A DNA stretch of 64,000 nucleotides from Criblamydia sequanensis CRIB-18 (lineage in GTDB: Bacteria > Chlamydiota > Chlamydiia > Chlamydiales > Criblamydiaceae), in assembly GCF_000750955.1 (NCBI RefSeq), contig NZ_CCEJ010000003.1, forward strand, positions 607,280-671,279, read 5' to 3'. Both the position numbers and the translations under genes were made by a program. Positions 27,282 to 36,880 of the stretch are shown here, in pieces. Position 1 is the stretch's first letter. Each line of letters starts with the position of its first letter. The notes beneath the pieces were generated by a model. The model did no database searches, was not told where the DNA came from, and worked only from the letters and a program-made list of their open reading frames with translations.

Positions 27282-28628
27282 ATGGAATTAAAAGCAGCTA
27301 GACAGTCATATGCAGAATTACTTCGAGGTAACTTCAAGTCTCTCGGTTATTTTATCGACGAGTCCCTATCCTCAAAGGATTCCTATACATTTTTTAGGCT
27401 GATCGCAGAATCGATCGTGCCCCTTATTCGACGAGCCCCCGCTTTCGAGACCTTTTACCTAGACTGGATCAAAGAAAAGGCGAAGTACAAGTCCCATTAC
27501 GCCAAGACTGAAAGATTAGCCATCGCCGAAATTCATGACACGTTCGATGCCATCAAGTCTGCATTAATCGACCTAGATCTCATCGAAAATAGCTTGGTAA
27601 ACTCCTCGATCTCTTCCATTGAAAATGTCCTCGAATTCCGTGAACCGTACATCATGCCCGCCTACTATGAAATTGCCTATGACAGGATCGCCCATCTTTT
27701 GCATCTTCTTTTGACCCTTGACCAAGGCAAGCTCGTCGAAAAATATGCTGAGTTGGCAACCATCAATAAATCGCAACTCGATCCCAAGACAAATGAATAT
27801 AAGGCTATTTCCAAACCAAACATTTCTCTCTTCACATTCGCACCTTCACTCACGGAATTAAAGGATCTTAGGCAGGTATTCTCATGGGAAAATTATTCCA
27901 ATCCATGGAGTATCTGGGAATACCTTGATCTTGCTTACTGGTGCTGGCAAACGCCCTTTAGCTACTTCAAAGATAAAAAACTTGAACATAGCGACGCAAA
28001 AGAATGCGCCGATAGCAGCTTTTTGCTTAATCTCCATGCGTTTTTGGTAGAAATGAACGCCATCAAGAAGCGTACCCTGACGCCTGATAAAATCCTCTTC
28101 TTCAAGCGAGATCGATTTACCGAGTATCTTAAAGCGATTGTCCAGCAGGTCATTCTTTACCAAGAGATCTATGGGCCATCAGACGCTCCGCTAGAAGCTT
28201 CTTCACCCTTTGCCCTTGAGCTCAAGCTTGACTTCGGAAGGCTTATCCTAAAGGTGGAGTGGTTTGAAGGGATCAAGGCAGAAGAATATATCATCCACAC
28301 CTTTAACGATGAGTCAGGAAATCAGGAGTTTATTCGTGATTTAATCGCAGCAAAGCCGAATACCTTTATCGACATAAGCAAATACGCTTCCGGAGCGACC
28401 GTCGCAAAATTAATATTCCGCATTAAGCTCCAAAACACCCTTCTTGCCGAGATCTTCTTCAACCGCAAAAACACACATGAAATGTCGCTGCGATCCAAAC
28501 GAGTCGAGGTATCTAAGCTGCCGGATATAAATCTTCCCAGATTACGGAAACAAATTAAACAATTCGAGCCGACCGACAAGAGATTGCTCGATATGCAAAA
28601 CCCTCAAACCTATCAGAGTAAAAGATGA
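27282..28628 (+). CDS. Unrecognised 448-residue protein heading the R-M operon
   Basis: Cytoplasmic protein with no motif I recognise. The first 170 residues are helical; a segment rich in Trp and Tyr follows (~205-235: WENYSNPWSIWEYLDLAYW), then a mixed alpha/beta C-terminal half ending in a basic tail (RLRKQIKQFEPTDKRLLDMQ). Its stop overlaps the hsdM start (ATGA), so it is translated with the restriction genes. Type I loci sometimes carry extra genes (anti-restriction, ATPase or nuclease modules); none of their signatures is visible here. A role in controlling or extending the R-M system is an inference from coupling alone. Confidence 0.75.
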   Translation: MELKAARQSYAELLRGNFKSLGYFIDESLSSKDSYTFFRLIAESIVPLIRRAPAFETFYLDWIKEKAKYKSHYAKTERLAIAEIHDTFDAIKSALIDLDLIENSLVNSSISSIENVLEFREPYIMPAYYEIAYDRIAHLLHLLLTLDQGKLVEKYAELATINKSQLDPKTNEYKAISKPNISLFTFAPSLTELKDLRQVFSWENYSNPWSIWEYLDLAYWCWQTPFSYFKDKKLEHSDAKECADSSFLLNLHAFLVEMNAIKKRTLTPDKILFFKRDRFTEYLKAIVQQVILYQEIYGPSDAPLEASSPFALELKLDFGRLILKVEWFEGIKAEEYIIHTFNDESGNQEFIRDLIAAKPNTFIDISKYASGATVAKLIFRIKLQNTLLAEIFFNRKNTHEMSLRSKRVEVSKLPDINLPRLRKQIKQFEPTDKRLLDMQNPQTYQSKR

Positions 28629-30757
28629 GCCAACCTGCAACACATTCCATAGCCAATTTCATTTGGGGAATCGCCGATGATGTTCTTAGGGATATTTATG
28701 TTCGCGGTAAATATCGCGATGTTATCCTTCCGATGACAGTCATCAGACGCTTGGATGCACTCTTGGAACCAACAAAAGAAGCTGTTCTCAAAATGAAGCA
28801 GCAACTTGATGCCGTAAATATCGCCAACCAATCAGCCCCGCTCTATCAAGCTTCCGGACAAGCATTCTACAATACATCCCCATTTACTCTCAGAGATTTA
28901 AAAGCACGTGCGAAATCCCAACAGCTAAAAGCAGATTTTGAAGCTTATTTGGATGGATTTTCAACTAACGTTCAAGAGATTCTCGATAAATTCAAATTTC
29001 GAAATCAAATCCCCCACATGGTGGAAAATGATATTTTAGGAAACGTCATTGAAAAATTTCTGGATACGTCAATCAACCTAAGTTCAAAACCGATCTTAGA
29101 CGTGAACGGAAATGAAAAGTTACCAGCATTAGACAATCATGCTATGGGAACGGTTTTCGAAGAGCTTATTCGTCGTTTCAATGAGGAAAATAATGAAGAG
29201 GCCGGCGAGCACTTTACACCACGAGATGTTGTCAAACTCATGGCGGATCTTATTTTTCTTCCTATCGCGGATCAAATTCAATCAGGAACTTATCTTGTTT
29301 ATGATGGAGCCTGTGGAACCGGTGGTATGTTGACCGTAGCAGAAGAACGACTGCAAGAACTAGCGAAAGCACACCGTAAAGAAGTATCAACTCATCTTTA
29401 TGGTCAAGAATGCCAGCCTGAAACCTATGCTATTTGCAAAGCCGACCTTCTCTTAAAAGGAGAAGGAGAAGAAGCGATGAATATCAAATTCGGCTCAACC
29501 CTATCAGCAGACGCCTATCCCTCGCAAGAGTTTGACTTTATGCTCTCTAATCCTCCTTATGGCAAAAGCTGGAAGACCGATCTTGAACGCATGGGAGGCA
29601 AAGACAAACTAAAAGATGCACGCTTCAGTATTCAACATGGCGATGATCCTGAATTCACCATGCTCACTCGTTCAAGCGATGGACAGTTGATGTTTCTTGT
29701 TAACAAGCTGATGAAAATGAAGAACAACACACCGCTTGGAAGCCGAATAGCTCAAGTACATAACGGATCTTCTCTTTTTACGGGAGATGCAGGCCAAGGA
29801 GAGAGTAATATTCGCCGATGGGTTATCGAGAATGACTGGTTAGAGGCTATTATAGCCCTTCCAGAGAACACGTTCTACAACACCGGCATCGCCACCTACA
29901 TTTGGGTGTTAACGAATCGAAAACCGTCTCATAAGAAGGGAAAGGTACAACTCATCGATGCCAGCAACTGGTATGTGCCTCTACGCAAGAACCTCGGCAA
30001 GAAAAACTGCGAATTTTCAGATGAGCACATGAAGATGATTTGCGACCTTCTGATCGATTTCCGCGAGACCGAGCAGTCCAAGATTTTCCCAAATCAAGCC
30101 TTCGGGTATTCCAAAATTACCGTCGAACGGCCGCTCAGGCTACAAGTTGACCTATCGGCAGAAAACCTCTCCAAGTTTTGCAGAACATGCGGCAAAGAGG
30201 GAGAATCGGATTTGGCGGATTTTATATCGGCTTTCGCTAAAGAAAAAGGAGCAACCTCTTTTAACAACTACAATGAATTCATTAAGCTGTTTGAAGAACA
30301 TGCCGACAAGGTTCAACTAAAGCTGACTAAAAAGCGCAAAGACCTGATTAGGAACGAGCTGGCTACTATCGATGAGAACGCAGAGCCAGTAATCAAAAAA
30401 GCGCATAAGCCTGGCAAAGTGACACCTAATCCTCTTGAAGGATTATATGAACTCATCATCGACGGAAAGAAATGTGTTGTCGAGCATGAGGCTGATTCCA
30501 ATCTGCGGGATACAGAGCAAGTCCTCCTAATTGAGGAAGGCGGCATCGAAGCGTTCTTCAAACGCGAAGTCCAGCCTTACACATCAGATGCATGGATGGA
30601 CGCCTCTAAAACTCAAATCGGCTATGAGATATCCTTTACGAAGCACTTCTACAAGCCGATCAAGATGAGGAGTTTGGGGGAAATCAATAAAGATATCTTA
30701 AGTCTTGAAGCTGAGACTGAAGGGCTGCTATTACAAATTATAGGGAAGGTTGATTAA
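28625..30757 (+). CDS. hsdM: Type I restriction-modification methyltransferase subunit
   Basis: 710-residue N6-adenine methyltransferase that forms the methylating core of the type I complex with HsdS. The N-terminal helical HsdM_N domain includes RDVILPMTVIRRLDALLEP. AGEHFTPRDVVKLMADL precedes the SAM motif DGACGTGGML, and the catalytic motif IV is SNPPYGKSW. A C-terminal region of ~170 residues (from about 540) is longer than in the compact family members and could make contacts with HsdS. The frame overlaps the upstream gene by 4 bases and hsdS begins 2 bases after its stop. Confidence 0.95.
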   Translation: MSQPATHSIANFIWGIADDVLRDIYVRGKYRDVILPMTVIRRLDALLEPTKEAVLKMKQQLDAVNIANQSAPLYQASGQAFYNTSPFTLRDLKARAKSQQLKADFEAYLDGFSTNVQEILDKFKFRNQIPHMVENDILGNVIEKFLDTSINLSSKPILDVNGNEKLPALDNHAMGTVFEELIRRFNEENNEEAGEHFTPRDVVKLMADLIFLPIADQIQSGTYLVYDGACGTGGMLTVAEERLQELAKAHRKEVSTHLYGQECQPETYAICKADLLLKGEGEEAMNIKFGSTLSADAYPSQEFDFMLSNPPYGKSWKTDLERMGGKDKLKDARFSIQHGDDPEFTMLTRSSDGQLMFLVNKLMKMKNNTPLGSRIAQVHNGSSLFTGDAGQGESNIRRWVIENDWLEAIIALPENTFYNTGIATYIWVLTNRKPSHKKGKVQLIDASNWYVPLRKNLGKKNCEFSDEHMKMICDLLIDFRETEQSKIFPNQAFGYSKITVERPLRLQVDLSAENLSKFCRTCGKEGESDLADFISAFAKEKGATSFNNYNEFIKLFEEHADKVQLKLTKKRKDLIRNELATIDENAEPVIKKAHKPGKVTPNPLEGLYELIIDGKKCVVEHEADSNLRDTEQVLLIEEGGIEAFFKREVQPYTSDAWMDASKTQIGYEISFTKHFYKPIKMRSLGEINKDILSLEAETEGLLLQIIGKVD

Positions 30758-30759
30758 TA

Positions 30760-32148
30760 ATGGCATCTAAACACACCCGATACCCAGAAAAAAATATTTA
30801 TTCAGCTCAATTGCCTCTTCACTGGAAGAAAGTCCCCTTATATGCTATTGCTGCCTTAAAAAAAATCACAAACCAGATAGATCGGCAATTACTATCAGTT
30901 TATTTAAACCTAGGTGTTATACCTTTTAAGGACGTAAGCGAAAAAAGAACTAATGCAACTAGTGAGGATCTCTCAAAATATCAAGCAGTGGATCCTGGCG
31001 ATTTTGTCTTAAATAATCAACAAGCATGGAGGGGTTCTGTAGGTGTTTCAAAATTTAGTGGAATAGTAAGCCCTGCTTACATAGTACTTTCGATTTCAGA
31101 TGAATTAGAGGCCAAATTTGCAAATTACCTCTTTAGAAACAACACTATGATTGACCAATATGTTATTTGCTCCAAGGGTGTGGGCTCAATTCAACGGAAT
31201 CTGTATTGGCCGAATCTTAAAAGGGTTCTAATCAATATTCCCTCAAAGCAAGAACAGCAAGCAATCGTCCACTTTTTGGACTACAAGTGCGCGCAGATCA
31301 ACAAATTCATACAAAAGAAAAAACGACTCATCGAGCTGCTTAAGGAGCAAAAGCAAGCTATTATCAATCAAGCGGTTACCCGAGGGCTCGAATCCAATGT
31401 ACGGCTCAAACCAAGCGGTGTCGAATGGCTTGGTGATATTCCCGAAAACTGGAAGGTTGCGCCATTAAAAAGAATAGTCGCAATTAATAAGTCAAATCTA
31501 AGCGAAAAAACCCATCCCTTCCATGAATTCCAATATGTCGATATATCAGCTGTAGGCAGTGGATATTTAAAGCAAAAACTGGTTTCGTACCAATTTAAAG
31601 ATGCACCTTCTAGAGCTAGAAGAATCGTGTCATCTGGGGATATTCTATTGTCTACAGTGAGAACTTATCTTAGAGCTATTTGGTATAATGAATCACAACA
31701 AAATTTAATAGCCTCAACGGGTTTCGCTGTTTTATCTCCCGGCAAGGAAACCCTCCCTGAATTTTTGGGATACAGGGTGCAAGGCAACGACTTTATAGAC
31801 CAGATTGTGAGACTTTCAACGGGAATTGCATACCCTGCAATTAATGAGACAATCCTTGGCTCAATAAAACTTGCAATTCCAAATACCATCATTGAACAAG
31901 AAAAAATTTACAGTCACATATATGAGAATACAAAAAATTACGATGTATTAATTGCAAGATACGTCAAAGAAATCCACCTTATCCAAGAATATCGCACTCG
32001 CCTTATCTCCGATATGGTAACAGGCCAAATTGATATTCGCAATATCGAAGTTGACGGTATCGCCGAGGAAGACCTCATTGAGGAGACGCTCAGGGAAGAA
32101 CAAGAAGAGGAGTCTTTAGAGCTAATAGGAGCCGGCGATGACGACTGA
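30760..32148 (+). CDS. hsdS: Type I restriction-modification specificity subunit
   Basis: 462-residue DNA-recognition subunit with two target recognition domains, each specifying half of a bipartite site. TRD1 starts at about residue 20 (HWKKVPLYAIAALKK); the first conserved helix is IPSKQEQQAIVHFLDYK...IELLKEQKQAIINQAVTRG (~160-210). TRD2 opens with GVEWLGDIPENWKVAPLK, and a second helix ends in YRTRLISDMVTGQIDIRN. The tail is very acidic (EEDLIEETLREEQEEESLE), unusual but harmless in family terms. The 3' end overlaps hsdR by 11 bases. The target sequence cannot be read from the protein. Confidence 0.95.
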   Translation: MASKHTRYPEKNIYSAQLPLHWKKVPLYAIAALKKITNQIDRQLLSVYLNLGVIPFKDVSEKRTNATSEDLSKYQAVDPGDFVLNNQQAWRGSVGVSKFSGIVSPAYIVLSISDELEAKFANYLFRNNTMIDQYVICSKGVGSIQRNLYWPNLKRVLINIPSKQEQQAIVHFLDYKCAQINKFIQKKKRLIELLKEQKQAIINQAVTRGLESNVRLKPSGVEWLGDIPENWKVAPLKRIVAINKSNLSEKTHPFHEFQYVDISAVGSGYLKQKLVSYQFKDAPSRARRIVSSGDILLSTVRTYLRAIWYNESQQNLIASTGFAVLSPGKETLPEFLGYRVQGNDFIDQIVRLSTGIAYPAINETILGSIKLAIPNTIIEQEKIYSHIYENTKNYDVLIARYVKEIHLIQEYRTRLISDMVTGQIDIRNIEVDGIAEEDLIEETLREEQEEESLELIGAGDDD

Positions 32149-35110
32149 TACGAGCGAGAAAGGTCTCGAAGATCTCATCTTCAACTACTTGACCCAGCAG
32201 GCCGGATATGAGGCTGGCAACAATCAAGATTTCGATCGCGAACACGCTTTTGATTTGGCGAAGCTATCGGCCTTTATCCGTAATACTCAACCGAAGGTAT
32301 ATGAAGACCTGGGTCTTCTTGAAGAAGGGCCGCGAAAAACGCAGTTTTTGAATCGTTTGCAAGGAGAGATTGCCAAGCGTGGGGTTGTCGATGTTTTAAG
32401 AAATGGAATTAAACATCAATCTCATTCTATTGATCTTTATTATGTTACTCCTACTGAAAGCAATGTGAAGGCAAACGAGCTATATGGCGCAAATATTTTT
32501 AGCGTCACGCGCCAGCTTCGTTATAGCCGAGCTGAAACAATGCTTTCTCTTGATCTCGCCCTCTTTATCAATGGATTGCCGGTGATGACCTTTGAGCTTA
32601 AAAACAAGCTCACCAAACAGACGGTAAGCGATGCAGTACAACAATACTGTAAAGACCGCGACCCTCGGGAACTTCTCTTTCAATTTGGGCGATGCGCCGT
32701 ACATTTTGCAGTTGATGATCATGAAGTGCGTATGTGCACTCATCTTAAGGGCAAAGCTTCGTGGTTCCTCCCATTCAATAAGGGCTATAACGCAGGAGCT
32801 GGCAATCCTCCAAACCCCGATGGCATTGCAACGGACTACCTTTGGAAAGAAATTTTAGCCAAAACATCGCTCTCTAATATTCTTGAAAATTATGCGCAGA
32901 TTATCGAAGAAAAAGACGATAGAGGACGCAAGAAACAAAAGCAACTCTTCCCCCGATACCATCAACTTGATGTGGTAAGAAAGTTGCTAAGCGATGGTCC
33001 TCAATCTGGAGTCGGAAAACGCTATCTTATTCAACATTCTGCCGGAAGCGGAAAGAGTAACTCCATTGCTTGGTTGGCGCATCAACTAATCGAATTAACT
33101 CAGGGAGGACAAGCCCTCTTTGATAGCGTTGTCGTAGTTACCGATAGAAGAGTGCTCGATAAGCAAATTCGCGACACGATCAAGCATTTCGCTCAGGTAT
33201 CTGCAACAGTCGGACATGCGGAACGATCTGGCGACCTTCGACAATTCCTGAAGGGCGGCAAGAAGATCATTATTACAACAGTCCAAAAGTTCCCCTTTAT
33301 CTTAAAAGAAATCGGTGATGATCACCGAAAATCCCATTTTGCAATCATTATCGATGAAGCACACTCGAGCCAGGGCGGAAGAACGGCTGCTAAAATGAAT
33401 ATGGCTCTTTCTAAAACTGACTCCGAATCCGATGAAGAAGAGACCGTTGAAGATCAAATCAACAAAATCATGGAGAGCAAGAAGATGCTCTCCAACGCGA
33501 GTTATTTTGCCTTTACCGCTACCCCAAAGAATAAAACTCTTGAGATATTCGGAGAGCCATTTAAAGAGGGAGATATAACAAAGTTTCGCCCCTTCCATTC
33601 CTACACAATGAAACAAGCAATCGAAGAAGGGTTTATTCTCGATGTGCTTAAGAACTATACGCCCGTTGAAAGTTACTACCTTCTAGCTAAAAAACTAGAG
33701 GGAGACCCTCTCTACGACTCCAAAAGAGTCCAAAAGAAGCTCCGTAAATATGTAGAATCGCACAGTCACGCCATTCGCGAAAAAGCCGAGATCATGATCG
33801 ACCACTTTCATGAACAGGTTATTGGTCAACGAAAAATGAATGGACAAGCGCGGGCGATGGTAGCTACTGGAACAATCGAAAGAGCTATTCAGTATTACTT
33901 TGCCTTCAAGGACTATTTAAAGGAAATCAAGAGTCCCTATCAACCTATCGTTGCCTTTTCAGGTGAGCCAGAGTATCCACCACAAAGTGGTAGCAAAGTT
34001 TCCGAGGCGACTCTTAATCAGTTTCCCAGCAAAGATATCACCGATAAAATCCAAGAAGATCCCTACCGTTTCCTTATTGTAGCTGAAAAGTTTCAGACTG
34101 GCTATGACGAGCCGCTTCTGCATACAATGTATGTGGATAAAAAATTGTCCGGGATTAAAGCCGTTCAAACACTTTCGCGTCTCAATCGAGCGCATCCATC
34201 TAAATATGACACCTTCGTTCTCGACTTCAGTAACGATTCAGACACCATTAAAGAATCTTTTGCTGACTTCTACAGAACAACTTTACTAAGCGAAGAGACC
34301 GACCCTAATAAACTGCACGATCTTCAAGGGGACTTAGACAGAGCACAAGTATACTCAATCGAGCAAATCGAGGATTTGGTGACAAAATATATTTCTGGTG
34401 CTGACCGCGACAAGCTCGATCCCATTCTTGATCAGTGCGTTGCCATCTACCAATCGGATCTTGATGAGGACAATCAAGTTGATTTCAAGAGCAAGGCTAA
34501 AGCATTCGTTCGCACATATGGCTTCCTCTCTTCGATTTTGCCTTATTCCAATACCTCATGGGAAAAGCTTGCCATCTTTTTAAATTTTTTGCTACCCAAG
34601 CTTCCCGCGCCAAAAGAAGAAGATCTCTCAAGGGGAATCTTGGATGCAATCGACATGGATAGCTATCGAGTCGAAGTTAAGTCCGCTCTCAAAATTACCT
34701 TACCCGATGAAAATGCCGAGATTGAACCTGTGCCAACCCGCGCAGGAGGTAGAAAAGCAGAGCCTGAAATCGATCACTTGAGCAATATCCTCAAAACATT
34801 TAATGACCTCTTTGGAAGCATCGAATGGAAAGATGGTGATAAGATTCGCAAAATTATCGCTGAAGAACTTCCTGCCAAAGTCAGTGCCAACCTTAAGTAC
34901 CAAAATGCAATAAAGAACAGCGATATGCAAAACGCCCGAATCGAACATGACCAAGCTTTGCAACATGCCATGGGCGATCTCTTGTATGATCACACCGAAC
35001 TATTCAAGCAATTCAGCGACAACCCCTACTTTAAAAAGTGGCTATCAGACACCATTTTTGGAGCGACATATAATGAGAAGGGTAAACAAAATGAAAAACG
35101 CGCTCTCTGA
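32138..35110 (+). CDS. hsdR: Type I restriction enzyme motor/nuclease subunit
   Basis: 990-residue subunit that translocates and cuts unmodified DNA. The N-terminal nuclease domain ends in the PD-(D/E)xK-like LPVMTFELKNKL. The SF2 helicase motor has Walker A QHSAGSGKSNSIAWLA (~295), DEAH box IIIDEAHSSQGG, motif III FAFTATPKNKTL and motif VI QTLSRLNRAHPSK. A C-terminal helical domain would dock on HsdM/HsdS. AGGAG lies 6 bases before the ATG inside hsdS. No frame break is seen, so the whole system appears intact and active. Confidence 0.95.
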   Translation: MTTDTSEKGLEDLIFNYLTQQAGYEAGNNQDFDREHAFDLAKLSAFIRNTQPKVYEDLGLLEEGPRKTQFLNRLQGEIAKRGVVDVLRNGIKHQSHSIDLYYVTPTESNVKANELYGANIFSVTRQLRYSRAETMLSLDLALFINGLPVMTFELKNKLTKQTVSDAVQQYCKDRDPRELLFQFGRCAVHFAVDDHEVRMCTHLKGKASWFLPFNKGYNAGAGNPPNPDGIATDYLWKEILAKTSLSNILENYAQIIEEKDDRGRKKQKQLFPRYHQLDVVRKLLSDGPQSGVGKRYLIQHSAGSGKSNSIAWLAHQLIELTQGGQALFDSVVVVTDRRVLDKQIRDTIKHFAQVSATVGHAERSGDLRQFLKGGKKIIITTVQKFPFILKEIGDDHRKSHFAIIIDEAHSSQGGRTAAKMNMALSKTDSESDEEETVEDQINKIMESKKMLSNASYFAFTATPKNKTLEIFGEPFKEGDITKFRPFHSYTMKQAIEEGFILDVLKNYTPVESYYLLAKKLEGDPLYDSKRVQKKLRKYVESHSHAIREKAEIMIDHFHEQVIGQRKMNGQARAMVATGTIERAIQYYFAFKDYLKEIKSPYQPIVAFSGEPEYPPQSGSKVSEATLNQFPSKDITDKIQEDPYRFLIVAEKFQTGYDEPLLHTMYVDKKLSGIKAVQTLSRLNRAHPSKYDTFVLDFSNDSDTIKESFADFYRTTLLSEETDPNKLHDLQGDLDRAQVYSIEQIEDLVTKYISGADRDKLDPILDQCVAIYQSDLDEDNQVDFKSKAKAFVRTYGFLSSILPYSNTSWEKLAIFLNFLLPKLPAPKEEDLSRGILDAIDMDSYRVEVKSALKITLPDENAEIEPVPTRAGGRKAEPEIDHLSNILKTFNDLFGSIEWKDGDKIRKIIAEELPAKVSANLKYQNAIKNSDMQNARIEHDQALQHAMGDLLYDHTELFKQFSDNPYFKKWLSDTIFGATYNEKGKQNEKRAL

Positions 35111-35125
35111 ATTGTAAATTTACTT

Positions 35126-35919
35126 TCAATTAACACCAAATCCCTCGATTTTACCCTCTGAATGAATTTTTAGACAAAATGTATTGGAAAATGGTTTTGC
35201 AGTGAAATAGGAATCATAAAAGTTCATACTACCACCTAATGAATTTTTTACCCTTAAGGCTCCCTGATTATCAATCGTAATCTGATTTCCTTCGTACATC
35301 ATGTTTAATTCGGAGATTTCAAACTGATAAGGTTGTTTCTTAAGAGACATTTTTAGCAATGTTAAACATCCTGCTTTTAATGATATAACAAGAACAATTC
35401 CACCCTCTGAAATAACGTCAATATTATTTGCTTTCCCTAAAAGCAATTTTTATCGATACTTAAAATTGGATTATTTTCTTGATCAAAAAAGAAAGCACTT
35501 ATACGGTACGGAGAATCTTTAAATTCTGGTGGGTCGACACTTAAAATTTTTTTATTATTTATAATTAGGATATCTCTAAAGCAGTATGAGCGATTATTCC
35601 CCAAAGCAATAACAGGGGGTTTATTATCAAAGTACATTTCTTCCCAAAATTTTTCACGTTTTGCATATGGACTAGAGTTTGCTTTCACAATTTCGGATTG
35701 AGGGATAAACCCTCTGGTTTTATTGGAATGATGCCTACCGCATAAAAGAGTTATTCCTTCTGAATTATGCGATTTGCAATCTACAAAGGGAGGATCGAAA
35801 TGTTCGTATTCATAAAACATACATCCACATATAACACAACCACAACCACATCTAAGGCGAACTTCCCTCTTAATTTTTGAAGGAATGTTTCTAGCCAATC
35901 CTTGTTCATTTTTTCTCAT
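35126..35919 (-). pseudogene. HNH endonuclease-like gene with a frameshift
   Basis: The first frame (35919-35437) has an HNH core: CVICGC, YEHFDP and LLCGRHHSNKTRGF. It ends shortly after NNPILSIDKN. The next frame (35446-35126), overlapping by 10 bases, continues with GKANNIDVISEGGIVLVISL and ISELNMMYEGNQITIDNQGA, which look like the C-terminal beta part of the same family. Adding one A to an AAAAA run near 35446 joins them into one protein of about 264 residues. So this is probably one gene broken by a one-base deletion, a slippage site, or a sequencing error; two separate genes is the less likely reading. Confidence 0.7.
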
Positions 35920-35933
35920 TTTTATTTATTCCA

Positions 35934-36236
35934 TTAACTTAATCTCAAGTTCAACCCCATAGCGACACAAAGAGACACCAATGTATGCCATTTAGGATTT
36001 CCTGAGCTTGAAAGGGTCTTATAAAGGCTTTCTCGGCCGAAGTGGGCTTTTTTTGCTAGAGCGCCGATGCCGCCTTGTGCTTCTGCAACATTGCGGAGGG
36101 CGAGTAAGAAAACTTGTTGAGACTCCTTATCGCCTTTAAGGCTTTCTTCCAGAGCGGCATTTAGATAGGCAACTGCCTCATCGTGATCCTTGAGCTGCTC
36201 TATGAGGAAATCTTGATATATTCTACTTCTTCCCAT
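35934..36236 (-). CDS. HigA-like antitoxin, addiction-module type
   Basis: 100-residue DNA-binding protein of the family of antidotes paired with Gp49/HigB-like toxins. Markers are DHDEAVAYLNAALEES near the N-terminus and an HTH with GGIGALAKKAHFGRESLYKTL, followed by SSSGNPKWHTLVSLCVAMGL. It would bind its own promoter and a toxin. The upstream position where the toxin should stand holds only a truncated remnant, so the antitoxin is effectively orphaned or protects against a related toxin elsewhere. A promoter with a palindromic operator lies 230 bases upstream. Confidence 0.85.
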   Translation of the reverse strand: MGRSRIYQDFLIEQLKDHDEAVAYLNAALEESLKGDKESQQVFLLALRNVAEAQGGIGALAKKAHFGRESLYKTLSSSGNPKWHTLVSLCVAMGLNLRLS

Positions 36237-36336
36237 GACCTATCTCCCTTGATTGATAATCTTTCAAATACTCCTTTGTTTTTGAAATGTCCCTGCTTAA
36301 AAGCCTTTATCGACAAAGTTCCCCAGTTTTAAGCGA

Positions 36337-36462
36337 TCAAGCCTTGTCAGGATTTTGGCCGGGGTATGGAATCTCTTTGATCTCCTTAATCCAGATTTCA
36401 AAGAGTCGCTTACCGGCAGGGGTTTCGTAGAGTTCTATTTCAATTTCTTCGATATAATAGTC
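36337..36462 (-). pseudogene. Remnant of a HigB/Gp49-like toxin gene
   Basis: A 41-codon open stretch without start codon reads IEIELYETPAGKRLFEIWIK after a few residues, the N-terminal signature of Gp49-like addiction-module toxins, then stops (TGA at 36337). The rest of the ~100-residue toxin is absent and an in-frame stop (36463-36465) sits just upstream. It precedes the antitoxin gene on the same strand in the usual toxin-first order. Confidence 0.7.
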
Positions 36463-36464
36463 TT

Positions 36465-36494
36465 ATTGTATCCTTTGGGATACATTATTTTCAA
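36465..36494 (-). promoter_or_regulatory. Promoter and palindromic operator of the HigBA-like locus
   Basis: On the minus strand TTGAAA (36494-36489), an 18-base spacer and TACAAT (36470-36465) form a good promoter. A perfect palindrome TGTATCC-TTTG-GGATACA (36467-36484) covers the -10 and much of the spacer, as expected of an autorepressed toxin-antitoxin operator bound by the HigA-like protein. Confidence 0.7.
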
Positions 36495-36498
36495 GTGA

Positions 36499-36624
36499 AT
36501 TTTAAGCTATTAATTTTGAAAGTGTTGAGAATTCTTGAGAGAGACCGAGCCAGTCAAAAGTTCGAAGTGTACCCATTAACTGGAGAAAGTGGCGATTGTT
36601 GCGTAAGCGACAATCGCCTTTTTT
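36499..36624 (+). ncRNA. Putative structured RNA, copy 1
   Basis: About 85 bases (36499-36585) match 40442-40526 closely (ATTTTAAGCTATTAATTTTG at the start, CCAGTCAAAAGTTCGAAGTG inside). CCAGT (36550-36554) can pair with ACTGG (36579-36583). The 3' end is GGCGATTGTTGC-GTAA-GCGACAATCGCC followed by six T: a 12-bp stem with a GNRA tetraloop and a terminator-like tail. The second copy keeps that architecture with different stem bases. It may be a small RNA, or a mobile repeat with a terminator. It lies divergent from the toxin-antitoxin promoter. Strand and 5' end are inferred. Confidence 0.55.
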
Positions 36625-36880
36625 GTTTATGCACTGAATAAAAATAAAAAGGATCGCAGGCCCGGCCCTTCATTGATGAATTAAAATAATTCTTGTAAAC
36701 GTGCAGGTTTTTCGTAATATTATCAAAAACATTCAAGGAAACTGCTGCGCATAGGTGCATAGGTAATGGTGAATCCTGCAACATACCAACCTTGGCCAAG
36801 GTTTATACGAACCTGTCAATTATAGAATTCGGGCAGTGATACGAGACTGACAGGATGCAAAATAAAGCAAAGGTTTTCTC

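Larger units (their letters stand above)
22919..36500. mobile_element. Integrated island at tRNA-Asn carrying a type I R-M system
   Basis: The left end is the tRNA-Asn 3' half, into which the serine recombinase gene reads. Content is typical of an integrated element: recombinase, HTH regulator, a family linked to mobile DNA (QIEANRKNS protein), primase-helicase, type I restriction genes, HNH gene and a toxin-antitoxin locus. The right end is not certain: no second copy of the tRNA 3' end was found by eye, and serine recombinases can leave only very short repeats. I place it near the toxin-antitoxin promoter at about 36.5 kb. Confidence 0.65.
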
